Positions 10,752-22,356 of a stretch of DNA of 64,000 nt are shown here, one piece after another. The stretch's first letter is position 1. Each line of letters begins with the position of its first letter. The notes beneath the pieces are model-generated. The model did no database searches. It saw nothing but the letters and a program-made list of their open reading frames with translations, and was not told the DNA's origin. A program made the translations under genes and the position numbers. This DNA is from Zygnema cylindricum (lineage: Eukaryota; Streptophyta; Zygnematophyceae; Zygnematales; Zygnemataceae), in NCBI GenBank assembly GCA_037447655.1, contig JBBHKE010001281.1, forward strand, positions 140,039-204,038, read 5' to 3'.

Positions 10752-11160
10752 AGGGTAACATTCCATTAAACGAAAAGTAGGGTTCTTATTGGACGCTGTA
10801 CGTTTTTGCATAGTGCCATACAAAGACGTACCATATTTTTTTTTGTTAGACAAAAAATCGTTACTGGAAAGTTGTCGGGAAGCTCCAATGATGTAGGCGT
10901 AATTTTTGACCTTTAGATGTTTCACTTTTTCAGATCCGCGAAGTAATCGCGCACATTATCTAGTGGGCCCCAACTCTCCTTGCGAGAAAAGTTGGGGCCC
11001 ACTAGATGATTGCCATTAGTACACGTGAAAAAACAAAAAATAATATGCTTTGAATAAGTAATCACAAGCGTGCACGTCGTAGATACCATGTGTTGCATGC
11101 CACGCTGAATGAAAGTCATCCAAAAATATCCTCGCACGCTCCCTCTGACATCAATCGACC
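10752..11160 (+). repeat. Hairpin-family unit B, diverged, with GGGCCC stem-loop
   Basis: Starts AGGGTAACATTCCATTAAACG, shortly after unit A ends, and follows the family's 5' pattern loosely. About 205 bases in, it carries an 18-bp perfect stem: 10958-10975 (ATCTAGTGGGCCCCAACT) pairs with 10990-11007 around a 14-base loop. Its 3' edge is not clear. Confidence 0.5.
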
Positions 11161-12087
11161 TTCAAAGTTTGTCGCGTCTTTTTGCCATTCTATTTTGAAA
11201 TTTTTGATTTCCAATTTCAAAATAAAAATTTGGTCGAAGACTTTACGTACGAATCATTAACTTCTCCCGGTTGTACAGATATTGCGTTTGTATAATTTTT
11301 TAAGATCTGTAGAATCTGGACTCTTGCCTACGTGGCGTCTATCATAACTGAGGAAGGTTTGTTACTAGCCCGACAAAATCAAGCAGACTTCTAGTAAGCG
11401 TTGTAAGTAGACTTGTTCGTACATTTACTAGGACCGCCTAATGGAATGCCTTGTTCTTCAAATCGCGCGATTTTTCCTTTTTTTGTGATTGAAATGTATA
11501 ATTTGTGACTTTTATAAAAATCGCAAAAAATCGCAATGTGCTTTCTGTTCGGTAAACTGAACGGACAAATAATGTGAAAAGTACAGTGTTTCAGCTTAAT
11601 ATGTACGATTGTTTACAGTAATTTACGGAATTTAGCGAAATCAAGCGTCGTAGTTATTGGTATTTCCTGTCTAGTAACCTAAACAGAAAATTCACGGAAT
11701 TTGTACGTTATTTTTTTCCAAAATGTACAGGCATTTTCGAAAAAAGCCGTTGAGTTTCACACTATTTGCGCGCGTTAAGTTTTAGAAATGTACCAACGTC
11801 TTGTTCATTTTTTTTTTCTAAAAAAGGCGCCATAGATTCTTGAAAACGAAACGGCACAGTTGCCGCCTCCCTCTAACCTACCCTCCTCCCTCCCAAGCTT
11901 TCTACTTTCCTCTCTTCTAGACTTCGACATAAGCAACCTTGCCTAGAAATCGAGGAGAGGAGGTGGAGCACATAAAGGTTGTAGACAGTGGGATTGTTTC
12001 TTGCCATCCAGTTATACGTTTGTATTTATTACAACTTCGAATATAGCGCCCAAGCAACCAGGATCAACGATCATCTTATTGAACATA
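11161..12087. other. No recognisable gene
   Basis: AT-rich sequence with short repeats of ATCGCAAAAAATCGCAA near 11520 and a pyrimidine-rich stretch near 11870-11930. No open frame of note. Confidence 0.6.
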
Positions 12088-12982
12088 TAGTGTTGTGTAT
12101 CGGTAAGGATTTGCCGATAACCGATATGGGCTTTTTTTCAGGTATCCGATAATCGATATATTAGTACGATATATCGACATCGGTCTTATCGCCGATAAGT
12201 AGCCGATAATATCGGGTACTTATCGGTGATAATGCCGATAACGATAACAATCGGCGATATCTGTACGGACCGTACATCTATATGTACGGCCTGTACACTC
12301 AACTGTACGTCTTATTCCCCGGACGTGTACAAGCACAGAAAGTACAGTAGGAGCCATGATATCTGTACGGTTATGATACGGATCCAATAAAAACGATGAA
12401 CCTTTCACAACCGACACCATGGCTTTGTCCCTTTATTCCTTGAGATCCATTGGGGACCTGCCACGTATCAATCCGTCGACTTTTTTGGCATAAGCTGCCA
12501 AAAGAGCCATTCCGGGATGCCGACGCTCATGCTGGCCCGTCCGCTCGTGTTTTCTCATTCCAAGTCGTCTGTTTGATTCCGGCGGCGCGCAGAATGTTAT
12601 TTTATGTTTGTTGTACTTTTGTGTCCGCCGTCCTTTTCCGGTTCCATGTTCACCAGTTTTTAAGTAAAATTCCGTACGTCGCCGTAAAGTTTTTGTTCAG
12701 TTAACCGGCCAATGTTTATATGCTGCGCTGTCCCTAATAAATCGCAGTTAAATGGTAACGTAATAGGTTTTTATACGTGGCATACCACGCTATATAAAAT
12801 CAATAAAATAATATAGTATGTTATAAAGTACTATTGTATGCATACTATATATTTTTTAAGTTATCGCCGATATGGAATTTGTTAATCCTAGACTGATATA
12901 TCGGAACCTCTGACCGTTCGATAACCGATAACTATCGGTATCGGTGTTATCGGGATAAGTTTTTTACCGATACACAACACTA
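12088..12982. mobile_element. hAT-like non-autonomous element with TATCGG-rich ends
   Basis: Termini are exact inverted repeats of about 19 bases: TAGTGTTGTGTATCGGTAA at 12088 and its reverse complement ending at 12982. About 150 bases inside each end are packed with CGATA/TATCGG words, absent from the middle, like subterminal transposase-binding repeats of hAT elements. The TAGTGTTG start also fits hAT. An 8-bp target duplication is not visible (TGAACATA left, CGGAAATG right). There is no transposase; an 84-codon frame at 12450 is unrecognised. Confidence 0.65.
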
Positions 12983-13143
12983 CGGAAATGTCAAGAGTTG
13001 GGGGATTAGACCCGTACAATGTGTCCAGAGGAGGTGAAGGAGGAGTTTAGTGATTTAGAAAAGCGAAAATATGCAAATTCCTCTCAAAAACGTTTAATGT
13101 GCAACTTGGATGAACTCACCAGCAATTTTCCATCCTCTCTGCG

Positions 13144-13648
13144 TGTTGTTTTGAAAAGTTTGTTTCGTGCGTACGCGACATTTTGTGCGCACTCGACGTT
13201 TTGTGCGTAAATTATTACCGGAAGTAATGTGGTGGTACGAATGGTGGTTCAAATGGATTTGTGGATTGGGGGAGTAGTTATACGATTGAAATTAAAGGGA
13301 CGTGGGTGACTATTTGAGTAGTGCGTAGCGGTGAGAAATGGACGGCGGATATCGAAGCGATCCGATCTGAAATATTTGAAATGTTGAAAAAGGTATTTCG
13401 CTCGTACGAAACATAATGTGACATGCGCATTTATGAAAAAAGACACCGTAGGTACGGAGCGTCTTATTTGGCAAGTGGACGTGAATGCTCTTCGCGACGT
13501 CGTGGGATATTTGACACCTCACGTGGATTTCGTTTGGATTTTGTGACCACGCGGAATCCCGTCAATCACACAATGTTTATTTTTGGACGCCCCAGATTTT
13601 TTGAAGAAATTCAAGGAATCTCGTTGAGTGACGTAGCATGACCCAACA
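13144..13648 (+). repeat. Solo-LTR-like repeat, TGTTG...CAACA
   Basis: Begins TGTTGTTTTGAAAAG and ends ACCCAACA. Its first part matches 35656-35980, including repeats of TTTCGTGCGTACGCG and the GGACGGCGGATCGCGAAGCG-like block. The related copy contains an ATATATAAAAAGG promoter-like word. It looks like a solo LTR of a family unrelated to the copia LTRs here. No target duplication was seen. Confidence 0.45.
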
Positions 13649-14399
13649 TACGATTTTGTGAGATTGTGTGTACTTGTAAATATTTAAAACAACAATGGTT
13701 TGTCTTTTTGTGTATTAGTTAATAGTGTAGATTTACTCATTCTCACATACCTCGAATTATATGGTTATACTAACAATAATAAAAGTAGCTGGTAGAATGC
13801 CTACGGCTGGTATGCCTCCGTACATTCAGTAGTGAGCTCTAGTGTATATTTGTAGGACTTAGTCATTTTTGAACCAGGGAACTTGCTGTACCAAATCTGT
13901 TTTTTGGTCATTTTTGGTAATTTCATCTGAGGATTGCTCTCAGATCTGCTAGCAGAATTATCTGAAATTTTGCATGTATGTTCCTCTTTGTATTTTATAT
14001 AATTTTACATATTTATAGGCCTATTGTGCCGGTGGTTTGTGTTTTACTTCGTTGTGAAGTTGGTATGATCAATCAAAATTATGACAAACTGTTTTTCTGC
14101 AACTTTGACTAGATGATGTGATAATTCTGTTTGGTATTTTTATATAAATATTTGTGGGAATACTTAATGACCTACAAACTATGTGTTTATGTAGTTTCAG
14201 CTTGATTTGTTTATTTTGTAGAATTCTAGGTAGATTCAAAGTAGGCTATTTTGGGGTAGTTTGTGGTGTTTCCGAGGGTAAATCCATGGCTGGAAATGGC
14301 TATGGACAACACTGCGTACCAAAGCAAGATGTGTGCAGACCAAGAAAAAAAATATATTTAACGCGCATACTAAGAAAGATGTACACTAAGCCTGGGCCA
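13649..14399. other. No recognisable gene
   Basis: T-rich DNA with an open frame at 14154-14438 that overlaps the hAT relic in another frame. It may include upstream remains of that transposase, but I cannot see a BED zinc finger. Confidence 0.5.
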
Positions 14400-14798
14400 C
14401 GACTTTCTTCGCAAATAGATTGTTGTTCAAAATTTTAGAGGACCCATATTTCAAGGCAGCGGTGAAAAAGACTAGTGATATAAGTGGATCTTAAAGTTAT
14501 CAATTCCTAGTGTAATGAGAATCGTCTGCTATTACAAACAAAGGAGAATGTGAAAAATATTTGACAAGTTATGCGGAAACTATTTATGTCATGGTACCAC
14601 GATCACATCAGACGGGTGGACAACAATTGACGATAAACCTCTCCTAAATATCCTAGCAGTCACCCCGAAAGGTGACATGTTCTTGACGGCGTAAGACACG
14701 AGCGGGCAAATTAAGGACACCGAATACATTTGTAAGGTGCTCGAAAAGGGAGTACTTACGGTAGGGGTGGAGAATGTGGTACAGAATGTGGTGCAGAT
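14400..14798 (+). pseudogene. hAT transposase relic (DUF659 region)
   Basis: In broken frames this reads FFANRLLFKILEDPYFKAA, then after a shift SDGWTTIDDKPLLNILAV followed by TPKGDMFLTA, a stop, then DTSGQIKDTEYICKVL. The order (FFA...DPYF, SDGW, LLNIL, KGxMFL, DTSG) is the signature of the DUF659 part of plant hAT transposases, which includes catalytic-core residues. At least two stops and one frameshift are present. The relic ends abruptly at the COPIA-B LTR, where VENVVQ-like residues would normally continue. Confidence 0.75.
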
Positions 14799-15480
14799 TG
14801 CAATTCTGTGGTCTCCATTGATCAGAGAATGAGCAGCTTATGTAAAGCCTCTATGATAATATTTTCCCTTTGCACTTTCCCTCTGAATAAGTGCCACCTT
14901 GGCACACAAATATTGAGACCACCCTCACCTTTGTGAGGACAAGACTCTTTTGAGTAAAACGCAAAAAAATCATTGAATTTGCTCCCCTGAGCAGTAACTT
15001 ATGGCTGGCCAAAGATTGCGTATAAATACAAAAGGTCACCTAGGAAGAGGCGCCTCAAACACGCCAAGTCCCTAAACTCCTACTCACAGCTACCTACTCT
15101 TGTCCCCTAGACCAATCAAAATAGTGTAAAGTACAACAAGGAATAGTGGCCGAATGTACTTCTTGTACGACCATTGTACAATATGGCCTTCTGGCTAACA
15201 CTTGTTAGCTTGGGATGCATCGTCCCTCCTTCCATCTTTACCAGCATTGAATGATGTGGCGCCACGTGGCACAGTGCGTCGCTATGTTCGAAAGTCGCCA
15301 AAAATTCACTCGGGTTTGGCGGCGACGACGACATATGTCCAATCATATATTTTACACGGTGGGATTCGCGTCCGCAAGCCCTGATGTCTATATGTGTTGT
15401 TTTGTCAATTTGGCCAGTTTAAGTGAAAGTGACGTTGAGTGACTTTTTAATTAAATATTGAACCACATACGCATATCGTT
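14799..15480 (-). repeat. COPIA-B 3' LTR, distal piece
   Basis: Starts (plus strand) TGCAATTCTGTGG, the reverse complement of the shared LTR 3' end, and contains the TATAAATAC promoter-like word (about 15020). It abuts the hAT relic at 14798. The right edge, where the hairpin-family DNA begins, is approximate. Confidence 0.7.
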
Positions 15481-15554
15481 TCGTTAATGCCTTAATGGTT
15501 AAGGGTGAAGTTCCATCATACGTTTCCGTAATCGTACGACCAACTCTACAGGCC

Positions 15555-15720
15555 CGGATGATTGAGTCGATGTTCCATCACTTAGAGTATGTAAACCACG
15601 TGTTCCAAATGACTAGCTCCACGCAAGTTACTATCTGATATTGAATATCTTTCAGATTTTTAGCACCGACATGCTTAACTTCAAGTTTTCACTTACATAC
15701 CGTGTATCTGGGTACAAAGT
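15555..15720 (-). repeat. Hairpin-family unit, 3' portion (minus strand)
   Basis: The reverse complement matches 10590-10747 of unit A, including the terminal GATGTTCCATCA. It is separated from its 5' portion (16953-17475) by the solo LTR. A short extra unit start (GGGTGAAGTTCCATCATACG) is seen at 15515. Confidence 0.65.
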
Positions 15721-16952
15721 TGTTGAAATTGATGTATTTTCTAGGTCTGTATTGGAAAATAAATAGAGTAAGTAAGCAAAGGCTGTCCCCATCATTGTTG
15801 CATTCACTGAAGACCGGAGAGAGAGCTAGAGCCATGGCTGTCCATAATGTCCAAGGAGACAAAGAATAGGCTAATACTTAGTTTGTACCAAAAAGAGACC
15901 GCCGGATCAAGGATTTTGATCCTGGTACCTATGTTGTTGAGAGTCTTACTAACTGTTAGCTTTAGCCATTAGACCAAATCAACGTTCAGAAAACATTGGG
16001 TAAAATAGGTATTTAAAAGTGTTCAGGTAGAGAATTGCCAGACAGACTGACAAATAACTAAAGGTTGCTCTAGACCAGATTTGAACCCAGGTCTATGTAG
16101 ATATTAGGCAGTGTACGCCTTATCCACTAAGGCGTTATCAAAACGATACGCGTGTCGGGTTTCAAAGATAAATAAACATTAACGTGACAGCTAATTAACA
16201 GACTAATGAAGAGGAACAATTTATGCATCTACGCGAATCGGAACCGTGTAAAATATGTTTTGATCGAACGGCCGGCATTGTAGCCGCCACGCAAAGTGAG
16301 CTTTTGGCGGCATTCGGAGATAGCATCACGCGGGTACACGTGGTGTCACATTATTTGATACCGAAGAAGATGGGAGGAGGAACCATGGCTCCCGATTTGA
16401 CAGGTGTCACCTTGTAAACCATGTCGTACAATGGCCGTACAATAAATACATCTCCCATTGTACCTTCTTGTACTATATAGTGTTTTTATTGGACTAGGGT
16501 TTAGTAGTAGGTAGTCGTGAGTAGGCAGACCAAGACTTAGTGATATTTAGGTACCTCTCTCTAAGAGAGCTTCTAACTATAAAGGTCATCTTTGACCATC
16601 CATAACTTAATGCTCGGTTGAGCAAATTCAGTGATTCTTTTTGCCGCGGACTCAGGGGAGTCCCACCTACATAGGGATGTAGTCGGTCAGAGTCTTTGTG
16701 TGTGAGGGTGGCACTTATTCAGTGGGAAAATCAAAGTGAGGAATATTGTCCAAAACACATATTCAAGCTTTGCATTCTGTGGTGGAACTAAACACACAGA
16801 AGGTCTTCTCTTCATAAGGGTAAAGGTGTATTAGGGTTTTGATTGTTAAGGGATCATTCATTTGGGTTTATATCAACTTGGAGTCGTCACCATCTAGATT
16901 AGCTTCTTTTGGATCTGCAAATTCTGTGGGCAATGGAGCCCATAGAATTTCA
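15721..16952 (+). repeat. Solo LTR, copia type, inside a hairpin-family unit
   Basis: Starts TGTTGAAATTGATG and ends CATAGAATTTCA. It resembles the LTRs of the composite at 32464-37138. It has twin hairpins at 16648-16663 (GGACTC/GAGTCC, loop AGGG) and 16667-16682 (CTACAT/ATGTAG, loop AGGG). No internal sequence and no second LTR are present, and a clean target duplication is not seen. Confidence 0.75.
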
Positions 16953-17475
16953 TAAACATACGACAAAACTTTTATACTTTTTGGCAGACGCCAGTCTATA
17001 TGCCAGCTCATTTTTTAGGGTTTTTGTTTTTCGAACATAACGAAAGTCGTTTGAGAGAAATAGTGTGACGAACAAAAGTGACCAAAATCCGTGAAGAAAG
17101 AATGTTAGAAATTTTCGTTTTTATTTTTTTGGTTATATTTTGGAAAGTGCGTGTCATGTGCAAATCTTAAGATTTTTCGTTGTTTTTACATCATGACAGG
17201 TAGCTTAATCGTCCAGCGTGTCACGATTTTTTTATGTTTGTATCTGCCAACCCACCTTCTCAAGGTGGGTTGACAGTTATAGAAAAAAATGAAGCAAATG
17301 CCTTGCAGATGAACATCCGACGATCAGTATTACCTCCCACACCATCGGAGAGTATCGACATGATCCTCTGTAATGTTGTTTTTCATATATAAAAAATAAA
17401 AGGTACATTTTAGTACGGATAGTCGGTGATTTCTGTGAACTACCCCACTTTTTGTTTGTTGCAACTTCACCCTAA
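16953..17475 (-). repeat. Hairpin-family unit, 5' portion (minus strand)
   Basis: The reverse complement begins GGGTGAAGTTGCAACAAAC at about 17475 and follows unit A closely. It has a perfect 10-bp hairpin, AACCCACCTT/AAGGTGGGTT around CTC (17249-17271), at the family's usual position. Confidence 0.7.
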
Positions 17476-17515
17476 GGCGTACGTCTACATAGTAGACCGC
17501 AAACTTAGGATGAAA

Positions 17516-17668
17516 TTCAGTCCAGGGCAATATTTTGGTCATCTTTCAGTGTGTCTGTTTGTCTGCCTATTTTTTTCTGACTATGGGGGCATCCATGGTG
17601 ACTCTCTCTCTCTCTCTTCCCTCCAGAGTCTAAATTAAGAAGTGAATATTAATTGCTTCTAGTCAACA
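17516..17668 (-). repeat. COPIA-B 3' LTR, proximal piece
   Basis: On the minus strand the LTR starts TGTTGACTAG at 17668, directly after the purine tract AATTAAAAGGAG. A CT-rich microsatellite (CTCTCTCTCTCTC near 17605) lies inside. Confidence 0.6.
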
Positions 17669-17681
17669 CTCCTTTTAATTC

Positions 17682-19200
17682 TTAGTCAAATTTAAATTTA
17701 AGTCCACAATTTTCTCTGCAATAAATCAACTTAGGGGAAGGCACTCGTTTTGTCATCATGTCTGCAATCATCTCTTTGTCACTTTTATGAACCAATTTAA
17801 TTATTTTTTTCTGAACCTTCTTTTTGACAAAGCTTAGTCTTGTATCCATATGTTTAGATTTGAAATGGTATTTTGGATTTGCTGCGATAGAGATAGCAAT
17901 TTGATTATCACAAAAGACATTCCGAGTCCCAGATTTCATGAACCCAAGTTCTTCGAGTAGACTTCTTACCTACATTAATTCTTTGGTGGCAACACAAGAA
18001 GCCATGTACTCAGCCTCCATAGTGGACTCAACAACTACTTTTTGTTGTTTGCTAATCCAACAACATGAACCAGATCCAATTTGCAACACATATCTAGTTG
18101 TACATCGTCTTAAAGGCACATCTCTATAATTGGCATCACTCTAACAGGTGATGTCAGTATGCTCCCCTCCCAAATGAAACCCTAATTCCCTTGTTCCCAC
18201 CAAATATCGCATCACTCTTTTGGTTGCTTCCCATTCTCTTTTTCTCTGTTCATTTAGACTTCTACTTCGAACACCTACAGTTATAGCTATGTCCAAATGT
18301 ATACGGTTTATAAAGTAAAATAAATGGCCTACAATTTGCTGGGAAGGAACTTCTTCCATAAACCTCTTTACTTCCCCATCAATCTTATCATTCAAAATCA
18401 ATATCCCTCCCTCTTTACTCCTCCCCGATACTTTCTTCATATTCATGAGAGTGGTACACCCATTTGCTTTATCCCTTTGAAACTTATCTAGCATGTTACC
18501 AATAGCTTCATTTTGAGTGAGTCTTATAATTCTATTCCCTCTTCCTCTCTCCAATTGAATCCCAAAATGTATTTTATTTCGCTAAGATCTTTCATGTCAA
18601 ACACACTTCTTAGATCCATTGTGAGTTTGTTAATCTTATCTGAGGACTAGCTTAAGACTTACAAATCATCAACATAAATAACAATAAATATCACTCTATT
18701 TTCATCCTTAAATAGATATATAGAGTGATATGAACTAATTCTGATGTATCCCAAACTGGTAAAAAAATTGTCCAATTTTATGTTCCATTCTCGCGGGGCT
18801 TACTTAAGGCCATCAAGTGATTTTATCACTTTGCATACATTGCTTTGTTCTCCATCTTCCACGAATCTTTCTGGTTGCCTCATGTATATCTCTTCTTCTA
18901 ACTCTCCGTGTAAGAAAGCGGTTTTAATATCCATTTGATATATTTCCATATCCTCTGCTACGTTAAACTTAAGAGGATTGTGATAGAGGGAAATCTAACT
19001 ACACGTGCAAAGGTTTTTTTATAGTCTATTCCTTCTTTATGAGTATAACCTTTTGCAACCAACCTAGCCTTATATCTTTCAATGGTATTATCTAGGTTTA
19101 GTTTAAGTTTTAAAATCCTTTTACATCCAATCAGTTTTATGTCCAGTGGACAATCTATTAACTCCCATGAATTGGTTTCCTTGATGAAAGCCATTTGTTC
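17682..19200 (-). pseudogene. pol: COPIA-B reverse transcriptase and RNase H, broken
   Basis: Minus-strand fragments cover copia reverse transcriptase and RNase H. The first (18958-19194) gives CKRILKLKLNLDNTIERYKA followed by RLVAKG. Then come a degenerate YVDD region around 18650-18700, the connection region (18141-18554, IGNMLDKFQRDKANGCTT) and the C-terminal RNase H segment (17682-17939, FCDNQIAISIAANPKYHFKS). It ends FKFD and a stop just before the purine tract. Frameshifts and stops separate the fragments, so no enzyme can be made. Confidence 0.85.
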
Positions 19201-20310
19201 ATTGATGGCAGTGATCCACCTGCTGTTTTATGGGGTATTTAGGGCCTCCAAGTATGTCTGAGGTTCTTCTAGGTGAGACATCTTTGTGAGTTAGTTATTT
19301 ATTTCTCTTTCTTGAAGTCGTTTACTACTTTTTCTTCCTCATTCAAAATTTAACGCTAGTATGGAAGGCATCCCCAGGTTTCGTTTAGGAAGATTTTTAT
19401 CTCCCCTATCTTCCAATTCCGGTGTTTGATCAAGTTCCTCGTCGATTTCTACTTCGTATTGTGGTGTTACCTCGGATGTTGTTTTTTCGTTCTTCTCCTT
19501 TAGTACATCTGCAAATTTTTCCTTCTCCCGGTCTTCCTACTCTTCATTTCCAAATACAAAGTCAGAATAGTGACCTGATTCAAATCTAATTTTGACTTCA
19601 TTTTTATATTTCAATGGATCTATAGACTTTAGTTCATTCATCACCACTATGTGTTTTACCAAAATGATATCTTTTTTTTTCAATTCATACACTCCATATC
19701 CTTTTGTGCTCTCATCATATCCTACAAGATATCCAGGTTTCCCTCTTCCCTCTAATTACTATTTAATATTATCGGAATCCAAACTGTTCACTTCACTTCG
19801 GAACACTCTCAAACTAGACAAATGTGGTTTTCTTCCTGTCCACCTCTCATACGGAGTTTCTTCTTTGTTTGTTGAAGTTATGACTATATTTTTGATAAAG
19901 TTAGCATAGTTCATAGACTCTACCCAAAACTGCAATCCTATCATTTTATCAATTAGCATACTTCTAGACATATCTCCTAAAGTTCTATTTACTCTTTTTT
20001 TTACTCCATTTTGTTCCACATTATAAAGAACAATTTTCTCATGATGGATTCTTTCTACTTTCAGAAATTCTTCAAATTCCCTTGAGGTGTATTCTTTCCC
20101 ATTATCACTTTTTATCTCTTTTATTGAGGTTTCATGTAATTTTTCACTCCATTCTTTGTATTTTTTGAAACATCTTAGTACCTTAGACTTATGTCTAAGA
20201 AAAGTATACCTTAGTGTATCTAGACCAATCAACTGTAATGGTTAGCATCCATCTTTTCCCCCCATGTGAACCATACCTAGCTGGTCCCCAAACATCAGTT
20301 TGAACTAGAT
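19201..20310 (-). pseudogene. pol: COPIA-B integrase, broken
   Basis: The frame at 19759-20232 carries the second catalytic aspartate (IKSDNGKEYTSREFEEFLKV). Later residues of the core follow (GVKKRVNRTLGDMSRSM), where the usual catalytic glutamate position reads KK instead of AE, so the active site is probably lost. The first aspartate region lies in a separate frame near 20290. The downstream spacer to the reverse transcriptase is riddled with stops. Confidence 0.75.
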
Positions 20311-22125
20311 CTAATGCTTTCTCTCTTCTAAATGTTGATGTTTTTGGGAATGGGAGTCTATGAATTCTCCTTTGGGCACATCCACTATAATCTTTGAGAT
20401 GTCATCATCTCCAAATTCAATTTTATCCACTATTCCCTTTTTCTTTATTTCCTTTAATAAATCTAGATGCACATAACTCATGCTCTTGTGCCAAAGCATC
20501 ATATCACTTCCACACGAGTAGAGAACATTTTTTTCATTGCAAACTACAACTATGAACATTCTTTGACTACCTTTTTCTGCTATGAAATAAACCTCATTAT
20601 CAAAGCTAGCTGTGAAGATTATATTTTTAGTTCGTGCATCGAATTCTTTTTCACCTAGAACAATTATAGAGACTAGATTCTTCCTAAGATGTGCAATGTA
20701 AAGAACATATGAGAGTATTACAAATGAAGCCTTTCCATCTGCTAAAACTTTTAAATAAACCAATCGAACAAGACTTGTGGTTTGTGCTCTACCATCTCCA
20801 TGCTTTATCTCAACTGTTGGAATTTTCATTGATTTAGTAAACCGCCTCTTATCCTTGCACATATGCATTGACACCCCCGAGTCTATGATCCACACATCGT
20901 CGGGTGGATCCCTCTTACCTTCGAAAGCACACTTTTGTTTGCGTGAAATGTAGGCATGCTTCTTAGTGGTTTTTGGTTTAATGAGAAGTTGCTCAAGCTC
21001 CTCTCCCGATTCGGTTACTTCAACCTCTTCCACGTCATGAACCTGCGTGAGAAAATACTTCTTCTTTCCTCCATCTCTTGAGGAATCTTGTCCATCTTTC
21101 AATTGAAGATTTGCAAGCTTGACACAATCTGCCATATAATGTCTCGATTTCTTGTAGAAGTAACATAGTCCACAAAAAAGGAGCTCCTCTCCCCCGTCGG
21201 TCAAATGTGCCACCTCTTTGTCCTCTTCCTCCAAAGTTTTGATAGGGATCCTTTCCCTTTTCCTCATCACGCTTCTGCGAATCAGATCGTGCACCGAATG
21301 CTTGAACACTTAGATTTCCTCTCCTTAGTTCTATGGTACTCTCTTTTACTAAAATTATCCCCACTGTATCATCCCAATTCAAATTGCTATCACCTAGATA
21401 CTACAACTGCTTAATAATATTCTCATATTTTTCAAGTAGTTGCATTATCAATGTATTTACTCTTTGTCTCTCAGACCATGAGTTACCAACGCTCTCTAGT
21501 TCTCCAAATAAAGCTCCTAATTCATTGGAATAATCATTTATACTTCCTCCTTTGTATAAATAAGCCAAAATCTTATTTTTCTGCCAGCTGTAGCTGCTGC
21601 AATGACCCATTTTTATATTTGTTTACAAGAGATACCCAAATCTGAGAGGAAGATCTAACATGCATGAACGAAATGGCAATACCATTGACTAAACTTTTGA
21701 GAATTAAGAGCTAAGCAACCTTGTCCTTATTGTTCCAATTTTCATATTATGATCGTTCGGTCTGACTCTCTTTCACTAGTCCTAGTGGCGCTGCTGCCGA
21801 TATTGTCCTTGATAATAGAGTCCCTAGAGAAGGAACTTCTCCTTTTTTTCCTTCCATTATTATTTCCTCCTCTCACTCGTCATTGCTCGTGATGGTGGTT
21901 GATGTTCTAGCACTTATTGTGAAGGTTGTGGTGGTGGAGGTGCAATAAATGTGTTCCTCCATACTCCGGCAGAGGTGGGCATCAAATTTTCTAGGACACT
22001 ATGCCCCATAGGTATTTCTTTAAAATTTCTCCCTCCATCATCATTTCCCAATAAAGAAATTCTGATCTACTACATATGGGCACCGTAGAGGGTAGGCCTA
22101 TAACCTGCAATTATGTGGTCTCCAT
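20311..22125 (-). pseudogene. gag: COPIA-B gag and protease, broken
   Basis: The 332-codon frame at 20311-21309 contains a degenerate zinc knuckle (CYFYKKSRHYMADC; the second cysteine is lost). It also has a protease with intact DSG (WIIDSGVSMHMC), unlike COPIA-A, -D, -F and -H, and the GAG-pre-integrase motif (LWHKSMSYVH). Upstream Gag survives at 21401-21610 (YLYKGGSINDYSNELGALFG). The presumed start codon, ATGGAGACCACA on the minus strand at 22125, lies inside the LTR as in COPIA-A. 21611-22050 is heavily decayed. Confidence 0.75.
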
Positions 22126-22356
22126 TGACCCAGATAATAAGCAGCCAATGTAAAGCCTCTTAGATAATATTTGCCCCTTGTACTTTCCCTCTGAATAAGT
22201 GCTGCCCATGCACACAAATATTTAGACCACCCTTACGCCTGTGAGGACAAGATTCTTTTGAGTCAAACGCACTAAATTTGCTCCCTTGAGCAGTAAGTTA
22301 TAGCTGGCCAAAGATGGCTTATAAATACAAAAGGTCACATTGAGAAAGGTGCCTCA
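22106..22356 (-). repeat. COPIA-B 5' LTR, truncated
   Basis: Matches 14799-15050. It stops at 22356, where a second LTR of a different subfamily begins. Confidence 0.75.

Larger units (their letters stand above)
14799..22356 (-). mobile_element. COPIA-B, degraded Ty1/copia element with nested insertions
   Basis: Minus-strand element. Its 3' LTR is in two pieces (14799-about 15480 and about 17516-17668), separated by a hairpin-family unit that itself contains a solo LTR. The internal region 17669-22105 encodes a full but broken gag-pol. The 5' LTR survives only at 22106-22356. The two LTR remnants are clearly related (both contain CTTTCCCTCTGAATAAGTGC). Stops and frameshifts are many, so this is older than COPIA-A. 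Confidence 0.8.
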
